In this document: piece by piece, positions 43,127-50,600 of the stretch
Position numbering within the stretch: position 1 is the first letter of the stretch
Layout: each line of letters begins with the position of its first letter
Assembly: GCA_020636405.1 (NCBI GenBank)
Contig: JACJXW010000005.1
Coordinates: 1,178,001 to 1,242,000 of the forward strand
Direction: 5' to 3'
Source: Lewinellaceae bacterium
Lineage (GTDB): Bacteria; Bacteroidota; Bacteroidia; Chitinophagales; Saprospiraceae
Length of the DNA stretch: 64,000 bases
The notes under the pieces: generated by a model
Told to the model about the DNA's origin: nothing
Databases searched by the model: none
Seen by the model: the letters and a program-made list of their open reading frames with translations, nothing else
Made by a program: the position numbers and the translations under genes

Positions 43127-43864
43127 CTAGGGCCGTCGCTGAGTTCCGCCTCGCTTTGGCGCTTTTTTGTTGGGTGCTGTTTTCATTTGTTTCTTTTGCA
43201 AACGTTCTTTTCGTTTTTCAATTGTCCAATTAGCACTCTTTTGTAAATACTGTTCTAATTCGACCAAATTAACCCAATAGTTATTATGATGTCCAATCTG
43301 TGGGGATTGAATTAAATCACGGATTATCAACGCTAAATATTGGTGAACTTCTGCCCAAATTGTTAAACTTACAACATTTAGACTGTTAATTTTCTGAGTG
43401 ATTTCTTCATTTTCTTTGGTGTTATTACTGTTCAATGCGTGTATCCATTGTCCGTGAGCAATCTTATTTCTTATTCCATGGGGTTCTTCAATATAGGTCT
43501 TGATTATTTCATGTAATTTATTTCTTCTGCCGTTTAAGTCAGCATTGTTTCGCCAATCACCAACTTTATCCATTGCCAAATCAATCATCAATTTCCAACT
43601 TTCAGTAATTGACCTCTGGTTTTTTATTTGAGTAATTTCAGCATAAGAAAAGCCGCTTGGGGTATGTAAAATTTGAATAAATTGAGCTTCTGAAATGGTG
43701 CAATAAAGTAATGCAAGTAATTTTGTTTTAATTTCTACCTGAAAATCATCATTCTTCTGCAAATAGAAATTAATGTCTTTAACAAGGCTTTTCTGAACCT
43801 TCTTCAGTCTTCTTACATTCTTGCTTTGAAGTACATACAAATCATATATCTCTTGATTATCCAT
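43127..43864 (-). CDS. HEPN-like protein (candidate RNase or defence protein)
   Basis: A 245-residue helical AT-rich gene, start at 43864 (MDNQEIYDL). The motif IRNKIAHGQW gives Arg132-x4-His137, the Rx4-6H signature of HEPN ribonucleases, followed by the typical HG turn. A second long helix precedes it. The C-terminus is very basic (KKQMKTAPNKKAPKRGG). HEPN proteins are common toxins or effectors in defence islands; no partner antitoxin is adjacent. It starts just behind a tRNA-like remnant. Confidence 0.6.
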   Translation of the reverse strand: MDNQEIYDLYVLQSKNVRRLKKVQKSLVKDINFYLQKNDDFQVEIKTKLLALLYCTISEAQFIQILHTPSGFSYAEITQIKNQRSITESWKLMIDLAMDKVGDWRNNADLNGRRNKLHEIIKTYIEEPHGIRNKIAHGQWIHALNSNNTKENEEITQKINSLNVVSLTIWAEVHQYLALIIRDLIQSPQIGHHNNYWVNLVELEQYLQKSANWTIEKRKERLQKKQMKTAPNKKAPKRGGTQRRP

Positions 43865-43876
43865 GATATTATTTGA

Positions 43877-43948
43877 GGGGGAGACGGGACTCGAACCCGT
43901 CATCTCTACAAAATTGTAGCGCATTAGTCCTAAGTTATGCTATCTCCC
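43877..43948 (-). tRNA. Degenerate tRNA-like sequence (Lys-TTT-like)
   Basis: The minus strand has a clear T-arm (ACGGG TTCGAGT CCCGT), a D-arm (GCAT...ATGC with AGG in the loop) and an acceptor-like GGGAG / CTCCC pair. The anticodon stem CTACA...TGTAG encloses only ATTT, so about three loop bases are missing, and the acceptor junction is imperfect. It looks like a decayed tRNA gene, possibly an old integration target. A functional tRNA is unlikely. Confidence 0.4.
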
Positions 43949-43985
43949 TTGTTATCTTGTCATTTAATTTCCTTTGTTTTTTAAT

Positions 43986-44056
43986 AGCACCCAATCCCGC
44001 GCTGAGGGCGCAGGACTGAAAATGTAGGTTGCACCAGACACTCCAGCCTTTATTAT
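43986..44056. repeat. Spacer repeat block B (3' of the gene ending at 44068)
   Basis: About 70 bp similar to 41869-41937: CAATCCCGC, a short hairpin with GCGC, GGACTGAAA, GGTTGCACCAG, CCTTTATTATT in the same order and spacing. It begins 11 bp after the stop, as block A does after its own gene. Confidence 0.6.
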
Positions 44057-44067
44057 TAACTGCTGCT

Positions 44068-44763
44068 TTATTTATTTTTTATATATTCTCTTATAAGCTC
44101 CGAGAAAGCATCAATGTTTTTCATATTACTATACACTCTTTCATAACCTAAAAACGTTGTTTCGCCTTCTTGAAAATATCCACAATCATTCTCCCAAACA
44201 GAATTTTCATTTCCGGTCATATTTTCTGCCATTTCTTTAAAGATTCCTTTGCCTTCGCAAATAATTACTTTGGGCTTTAATATCCCTAATAATTTCCCTG
44301 TCCAATTGAATGACTGCCCCCAATATTCCGTAAACCGCCCTTTTCCTAATGCATTCAAACACTTACTTATATCTCCCTGTTTGTTTGTTATGATATAATG
44401 AAAATTTGTTTTTACCGATTTGTTATTCAGTAAATCTCTGATTTCTTCTTCCGTATATCCTGCCTTTGTAAATGCCTTGATCGTATCCCTTGCAATAGTA
44501 TAAGTAGGGTTTTCTCCATCTAAATATTCAAGGTAAGACATCTGATAAGAAGGTTTTACTTCTATCCCTCCGCTATTATTAGGGTTCCCATTTCCCGGGT
44601 TAATTCCAATAAACATGATTTCAGGCTCCTCTATAAATTTACTATACCAGACATGAAAACCGTTATACAAACCCTTTGCCTTTGGATTTTGATCTAATTC
44701 TTCCTTTAAGGTTTCTAAACTCTTCAAAACGTCCTTTTCCCACTTAGCATAATTCTCGTTCAT
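44068..44763 (-). CDS. Uracil-DNA-glycosylase-fold protein
   Basis: A 231-residue AT-rich gene. The motif IMFIGINPG at 49-57 is the GxxPG water-activating/phosphate loop of the uracil-DNA glycosylase superfamily, and PKVIICEGKGIF is the following Rossmann-like strand. The usual C-terminal HPS or H-containing loop is not seen, so catalysis is uncertain. Superfamily members remove uracil or related bases from DNA, and some act in defence. It lies in the island as a single gene with a shared spacer after its stop. Confidence 0.6.
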   Translation of the reverse strand: MNENYAKWEKDVLKSLETLKEELDQNPKAKGLYNGFHVWYSKFIEEPEIMFIGINPGNGNPNNSGGIEVKPSYQMSYLEYLDGENPTYTIARDTIKAFTKAGYTEEEIRDLLNNKSVKTNFHYIITNKQGDISKCLNALGKGRFTEYWGQSFNWTGKLLGILKPKVIICEGKGIFKEMAENMTGNENSVWENDCGYFQEGETTFLGYERVYSNMKNIDAFSELIREYIKNK

Positions 44764-45337
44764 TTTTTATTTTTTTAGTTGCAATGACATGAGTATATCA
44801 ACCAATTTCTCAATATTCCTGTAATCCCAGAGCGCCCCTTCTCCACTAATCCCCCCAACCAAGCCACCCATTTTCCCCAAAACAACCGTTTCCTTTCACG
44901 CTCCCGCCGGCTGAACAGGCTTCCACATATTGCCTTCAAGTCAGCGGTCAATAGGCATGCCCCCACTCCTGGCTTCCGCTTCCTCCGCCGCCATGCTCCT
45001 ACACTGTAGCCAGCTTCGGTGCAAGCGTAAGGCTCTGGCCGAGCGTCTGGCCAAAGGCTTCGACGCCGACGCACGGAAGCCGCTAAAGCTTCAGCAGCAC
45101 GCGGACGGCAGCCGGAGAAAATGATACCCTGACAACACACCAATGTTCTACGGAAAAAATCAGGCAAGGTTTCGCCTTCTTCTGACACAAGGAACACTTC
45201 ACTCCAAACCCACCTTATCCCAATACCCCCCTTCGCAACCCCATCCCCCCACGGGGGAACCACTACCCCCGGCCGGATGCAGCTGCGGCCCGTCTTTTTG
45301 ATCTTGATGGTGTACGTTGTCCAGCGGCTTCAAACGC

Positions 45338-45364
45338 AATTATCGCGACACTGTCGCGACAATT
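45338..45364. repeat. 27-bp near-perfect palindrome
   Basis: TTRTCGCGACA repeated in inverted orientation with a 2-bp centre (TTATCGCGACACTGTCGCGACAA) and AA/TT extensions. It could be a protein-binding site or a small terminator-like hairpin; nothing around it decides. Confidence 0.45.
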
Positions 45365-45446
45365 TCCGGGCCGGGAAACTCCGCTTGCTTCGTAGGTTGA
45401 GGCTGGAGGGGAGGATTATAGAACGTTGCATTTATTTTCCGGGCTA

Positions 45447-45605
45447 TACTCCCCTCGGGCATGAGAGGTGAAATTTTGGCAATTTTATTTTTGTGGCCTG
45501 CAAGGCGAAAAGCGCAGGCATAGCCGTAGCTATGGCGAGCATTTTGAACGCCGCAGGGCGCAAAAAGAAAGAGACAAAAATCACTTCTTGTGCCCGAGGG
45601 GAGTA
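45447..45605 (+). mobile_element. MITE-like element, 159-bp family, copy 2
   Basis: Ends TACTCCCCTCGGGCA / TGCCCGAGGGGAGTA with TA flanks (45445-45446, 45606-45607). Differs from copies 1 and 3 at only a few positions. With copy 3 (46984) it brackets the AAA+/DUF4143 gene in direct orientation. Confidence 0.8.
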
Positions 45606-45649
45606 TAACACTCAACGGCCTCCTCGATCTTCATCACCCTGACTGTGCT

Positions 45650-45694
45650 CTTAAAGAACAGGCTTCATTCCATGCCCATAATGCCTGGGTGTTC
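45650..45694. repeat. Spacer repeat block D (3' of the AAA+ gene)
   Basis: Nearly identical to 43050-43094 (CTTAAAGAACAGGCTTCA ... CCTGGGTGTTC). It lies 25 bp after the stop at 45719. Confidence 0.6.
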
Positions 45695-45718
45695 TTTTGA
45701 AGAATAATGCCTGCAGTT

Positions 45719-46870
45719 CTATTCATGCAACAATGCCAACCAATTCAGATAATTATCACTATTGATCACCTCAAATGTACTATCTGTATATGCTTTTTTC
45801 CACGCTACTGGTTCTTTTGCTCTTTTCTTGGGATTCCATTTAAGCTCATAAGCGTGTAATACCCCGCCTCTATCTTCTATCCAATCTATTTCTTGTTGGT
45901 CATACGTCCTCCAAAAGTAATTGTATACCAACATTCGGTTGTATTTCTGAAACTTTATTCTTTCACTTATGATGTAGTTTTCCCATAATGGCCCAATATC
46001 GTTTCTCAGCTCAATCGGGTTCATGTTACCGATTAAAATGTTCCTCAATCCATTATCATAGAAATACCACTTCTTTCCTTTGGCTATTTCTTTTCTTAGA
46101 TTTCTACTGAAGGCGGTAACGGAATGGAGGACATAGACTTTTGACAATAAGTCTAAATACCGCTCTACGGTATTCTTACTCATCGATAATTGTCGCCCTA
46201 TCTCATTGTAAGAGATCTCACTTCCTATTTGAAACGCTATTAACCTCAGTAAGCTTAAAATTTTGTCGGAATTCCTGATATTCTCAAATTCAAGTATATC
46301 TTTTAACAGGTAAGCATTTACTAGATCCTGAAGGTATTCTCTTTTTTCATCCTCATCGGGGATCTGCAATAATTCAGGATAATTTCCGTACACCAGACGC
46401 TGCTTTAGATTGGCCATCCTTTGAATGTCATCTTCCACTTGGCCCAATTCTGCTTCTGATAAGGCAAATAGATTGAAGGTCTTTTTTCGTCCGGTTAATG
46501 GTTCGCCAGTGTATTTATTGATATCAAATGCCGAAGATCCCGTCGCTAATATCCTTATCCCTTCGATCTCATCCACCATCAACTTTAAAATACGCCCCAC
46601 TTCCGGTATTTTCTGGGCCTCATCAATGATCAAAATCCTTTTACTCCCTAATACATTCAGATAATGCTGTTTACTTCTATGCTCTATCCTTTTTCTGACA
46701 TCCACATCCTCCCCGTTCAATAACAAGTAGGGTTCCTCTAACCTCTCTATTATTTGTCGGATCAATACCGTCTTCCCAACTCGCCTTGGACCTAGAAGAA
46801 TGACCACTTTATTCGGCGCCAAACTCTTTATGACCTGGTTTTCAATACTTCTTGTGAGGATGGTCTCCAT
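45719..46870 (-). CDS. AAA+ ATPase with DUF4143 nuclease-like domain
   Basis: A 383-residue cytoplasmic protein of the AAA_14/DUF4143 group. Walker A GPRRVGKT at 27-34, Walker B LIIDEAQ at 81-87, sensor region LATGSSAF, then a winged helix (ISYNEIGRQLSMSKNTVERYL) and a C-terminal nuclease-like part (EIDWIE ... AYELKWN). Such proteins are widespread, often horizontally acquired, and of uncertain role. The gene is AT-rich, and 159-bp MITE copies lie on both sides in the same orientation. Confidence 0.85.
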   Translation of the reverse strand: METILTRSIENQVIKSLAPNKVVILLGPRRVGKTVLIRQIIERLEEPYLLLNGEDVDVRKRIEHRSKQHYLNVLGSKRILIIDEAQKIPEVGRILKLMVDEIEGIRILATGSSAFDINKYTGEPLTGRKKTFNLFALSEAELGQVEDDIQRMANLKQRLVYGNYPELLQIPDEDEKREYLQDLVNAYLLKDILEFENIRNSDKILSLLRLIAFQIGSEISYNEIGRQLSMSKNTVERYLDLLSKVYVLHSVTAFSRNLRKEIAKGKKWYFYDNGLRNILIGNMNPIELRNDIGPLWENYIISERIKFQKYNRMLVYNYFWRTYDQQEIDWIEDRGGVLHAYELKWNPKKRAKEPVAWKKAYTDSTFEVINSDNYLNWLALLHE

Positions 46871-46983
46871 CAGATATGATTATTTGCTAAATTTAGTCAT
46901 TTTACTGACTAAATTTAGCTAAATTTAGTTACAATGTCAACTGTAAAGGGTTTAGAAGCTGTTTAAATTAACATTTCGGGTTA

Positions 46984-47142
46984 TACTCCCATCGGGCATG
47001 AGAGGTGAAATTTTGGCAATTTTATTTTTGTGGCCTGCAAGGCGAAAAGCGCAGGCATAGCCGTAGCTATGGCGAGCATTTTGAACGCCGCAGGGCGCAA
47101 AAAGAAAGAGACAAAAATCACTTCTTGTGCCCGAGGGGAGTA
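46984..47142 (+). mobile_element. MITE-like element, 159-bp family, copy 3
   Basis: Same layout as copies 1 and 2 with TA flanks (46982-46983, 47143-47144); one base differs in the left end (CCCATCGG). Its right end overlaps the coding frame 47118-47573 and supplies that gene's last codons and stop. An adjacent TTAGAAGCTGTTTAAAT (46951-46967) resembles the end of the element at 22795. Confidence 0.8.
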
Positions 47143-47573
47143 TAAACTTTGCCCAGCAGCGGCAGCCCTTTCAAGTCGTGATACTGCAAAGCCAGGGCGA
47201 TACACCCTTTCAGCTCCGCTTCCGGAATATCGTCCTTGAGGCCCAAAACAATGGCGCGGTTCTTTTCGTATTGGAAGGTGTCGCCGTATACTTCCCGGAA
47301 GGTGGGGGCCAGCTTACTCGTGCATTTGAAATACATGGCGTACTGATCGGGGCTTTTAGCCTTCCAGTCTATCCGGATCGTGCTGCCTCTTTTTACCCGG
47401 TAGCTCGGCTCTCCCCATTTCAGGGTTTCTTCTATTTCCGTGATTCCCTCTATTTCGGCGGCGGTTTCCAGGATCAGGCGGCGCAAGTGGTTTAGCCTGG
47501 CTTTTATGGCTTCCGGATAGGTTTGGAATTTTTCTTTTACGCGGGAGTCCTGGTTGATGGTTAGGGTGTTCAT
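47118..47573 (-). CDS. DUF1801-domain protein with a MITE-derived C-terminus
   Basis: A 151-residue cytoplasmic protein with DUF1801 features (LKWGEPSYRVKRGSTIRIDWK, YAMYFKCTSKLAPTFREVYG). The last nine residues (VYTPLGHKK) and the TGA are encoded by the end of the 159-bp element, so the original C-terminus was replaced on insertion. The conserved domain appears complete. It lies 27 bp after the stop of the large hybrid kinase gene in the opposite reading order (same strand, downstream). Confidence 0.75.
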   Translation of the reverse strand: MNTLTINQDSRVKEKFQTYPEAIKARLNHLRRLILETAAEIEGITEIEETLKWGEPSYRVKRGSTIRIDWKAKSPDQYAMYFKCTSKLAPTFREVYGDTFQYEKNRAIVLGLKDDIPEAELKGCIALALQYHDLKGLPLLGKVYTPLGHKK

Positions 47574-47600
47574 TTTTTAGTTTTTACACGAGCCCGAATA

Positions 47601-50600
47601 TCAGGTCCGTTCCCGTACTGGGGGGTAACCAAATTGCTCAGCGTAGGTTTTTGAAAAGTAGGCAGGGTCATTAAAGCCTACCCGGTAGGCCACCTCTGCT
47701 ATGCTTAGATCGGTTTTTTGCAGAAGTTGTCGGCCATGGTGCAAACGAATAGCCCGCAGGTAAGAAGAGGCCGATTGCCCGGTTAAGGCCTTTGTTTTCC
47801 GATACAATTGAGATCGGCTGAGCGACATCGCTTTTGCCAGGCCTTCAATTCCAAAATCACCGTCTTCTAATCTCATTTCTACCTGATGCTGAAGCTTCTG
47901 CAGGAAGAGATCCTCTTTGGGGTCAATCGCTGATTCATTTCCTTTGAAATAGCCGGCGGCAGCATACTTTTCTTGTAGCGTTTTGCGTAGAGCAATGAGT
48001 TTGTCCATGCGAACCATCAATTCTTTTTTATCAAAGGGCTTGGTTAAATAAGCGTCAGCCCCTCTTTGCAATCCCTCTACCTTGGAATCCTGGCCTGCTT
48101 TTGCGGTGAGCAAAATGATGGGAATGTGGCTGGTGCGCTCATCATTCTTGAGCGTCTGTGTCAGCTCCAGGCCATTCACTTCCGGCATCATGATATCGCT
48201 GATGATGATATCCGGTGTTTTTTTGATGGCCATTTGAATGCCTTCCTTTCCGTTTAAAGCCGTGACTACCTGGTAGTCTTCCTGGAGGCATGCTGTCAGA
48301 TATTCAATGATGTCTTCGTTATCTTCAATAATGAGGACGGTAGCCTGGTTGGGGTCTTGAACCAGTACGCCATTTCTGGTGTTTTTGGAATCTGCAGCCG
48401 CTATACTTAAAACCTGGCCCGGCCACTCTTCGCCAACATCTATCAAAGGAGCTGAATTCCTGACCGGAAAGCGAATAGTAAAACTGGTGCCTGCGCCAAG
48501 TTTACTTTCAACGCCGATCTGCCCATCCATAAGCTCGACCAGTTCTTTAGTTAGCGCCAGGCCAATGCCGGTGCCTGCATAAGGTTGTGATGGGCCGTCA
48601 TCCACTTGATAGAAACGGTCAAAAATTTGCGGCAGCTGCTCTGAAGGGATTCCCTTTCCGGTATCGGCCACTTTGACTTCCAGGACATCATCAATGTGTT
48701 GCAGGCTCACTTCAATTGCTCCATTTCTATCTGTAAACTTAATAGCATTAGACAGCAGGTTGGCTATTATCTGCCGCATCTGCTTCACGTCAAAATCCAT
48801 AAAAAGCTGATCTGTTGTACTCAGGAACCTAAATTGTATATCACCGCTGCTGGCTAAAGCCATATAGGATTCCACCTCTCTTCGCATAAAAGCAACGATA
48901 TCTCCCTGGACCGGGTGTAAGCTAAGCTTTCCTGAATCCAGCTTGGATAGATCCAGCATTTGATTCACCAGATGCAACAGGTTCCGGCTGTTGCGGAGAA
49001 TGAGCCGCATCTCTTTTTGGTACTTGCCGGTAACCAGCTGGGCCATGCCCTGGATGACGGTGAGCGGCGTCCGAAACTCATGAGTGATGTTGGTATACAA
49101 TCGATTCTTTATTTCATCTATTTCCTTCAGGCGGAAAGATTCCTGCTCCGCTAATTGCTTGTTGAGTTGAAAACGATAGAAAAGATAAGCCAATCCCATA
49201 GCCAAAAGAAGGTAAAGACCCTTAGACCACCACGTCCAGTACCAGGGAGGGCGGATCCTGAACTCAAACGACAGGGGCGCGCCGCTAACCCCATACGTAT
49301 TGGCAGCTGCGACAGAGAAGGTGTACTTTCCCGGGCTCAGGCCCTGGAAGCGGGCCGTTCGCTCACTGCCTACTTCCTCCCAGGAATCAGACAAGCCCTG
49401 CAGGCGATAACGATAGCTTACACCTTTCGGATCGTTAAACTGGATGCCGACATAATCGATGGTGACGTTATTTTGAAAGTAGGGAAAACTAAGGTTATTT
49501 TTAGAAGGGATGGAATTGGTAAAGAAATTAAATAGGTTGGCAATGTCCCCTTTGCCATTAGAAAAATGACACCTCTGCAGGTTCATTATTGGCGCCAGGG
49601 TATCCTGGTACAGGCTATCCGGATGAAAAAAATAGAATCCATTTTCACTGAAGACGTTAAAATACCCGTTAGCATCTCTCATGACTTCTCTGTGCCCGGC
49701 TACTCTCAGTTTTCCAATACCTTTCAACTGGGGAAATGAGGTGACTTCCAGCGTGCGGGGGTCTACCCGGAAAACTCCCTGAAAGGAGAATAGCCACAGA
49801 AAGCCTTTGTCATCCGCTTCAATTTCGTGGATGTTGACATTTTCCAGGCCATCCTTTTCATCCAGATAAAGCATTTTTCCCTTATCCCGGCCCCAAATGG
49901 CCAAACCCATAAAAGTGCCCAGCCAAATTCGCCCGAGATCGTCCTCGTGAATAGCAAAAACATAGGGTAGGCCAGATAATAATTCCCGGATGGTGTCATT
50001 GGCCATATCCACTTCGAACAGGGCGGTTTGTGTGCCCATATAAACCGCTCCATTTTTACCGGCGCTCAACTCCCAGGGCATGCCAACGGAAGCTGGCACC
50101 TCCAGTAGTTTTTTGGTTCTATAATTGAATATATGAAAGGAAAGGCCGGGGCTTTCTTTTCTCAGCAAAAAGAATACGGTAGAATCAGTTGGGGAGAAAA
50201 CCGACTTATTCAGGGAGTAAATACCGGGAACAGGAATCACCTCTTTGGTGATCCTCCCCTTTTTGAAACGGATCAGGTCCTTGCTGCCGCCGAACAGCAC
50301 ACTTCCGTCGGGCGTGCTGTATAACGGATGCAATAGCTGGCCGAATGAACCGCCCGGGTTATATTCAAACGTATCAATATTAGCTGTGGCCGTATTATAG
50401 CGTTGTATTATGCCTGGCCTGGCGGTGAGCGAAGAAAACCAAATATTGCCAGAAGCGTCTTCTACCGGGCTTTGATAAGACTTGCCATTATCCTTTCCCA
50501 ACTTCCTGAAGTCTATCATTTGCAGTGGGGCGGGGTCCAGATTGATCTTGTACAAATAATTCGTTCTGGTGCCAACAAAGAGATTGTTGGCATTATCCAT

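Larger units (their letters stand above)
44764..45718. other. 955-bp spacer with repeats and a MITE copy
   Basis: No convincing gene; the only longer frame (44775-45263, minus) looks like chance. The segment holds a 27-bp palindrome (45338-45364), the 159-bp element copy 2 (45447-45605) and repeat block D (45650-45694). The stretch 44800-45330 is GC-rich and unlike the flanking genes. Confidence 0.55.

Noticed and set aside
44775..45263. A 162-residue frame on the minus strand
   Set aside because: Composition rich in Arg/Trp/Cys without any strand-helix pattern, no start signal, and GC-rich spacer around it; it reads as a chance frame.
38969..45694. A classical integron with integrase
   Set aside because: No tyrosine-recombinase gene is present and the spacer blocks lack clear GTTRRRY cores; only the cassette-like layout is kept as a hypothesis.
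31026..46870. CRISPR-Cas in the defence-like island
   Set aside because: No regular direct repeats with unique spacers and no Cas motifs were seen.
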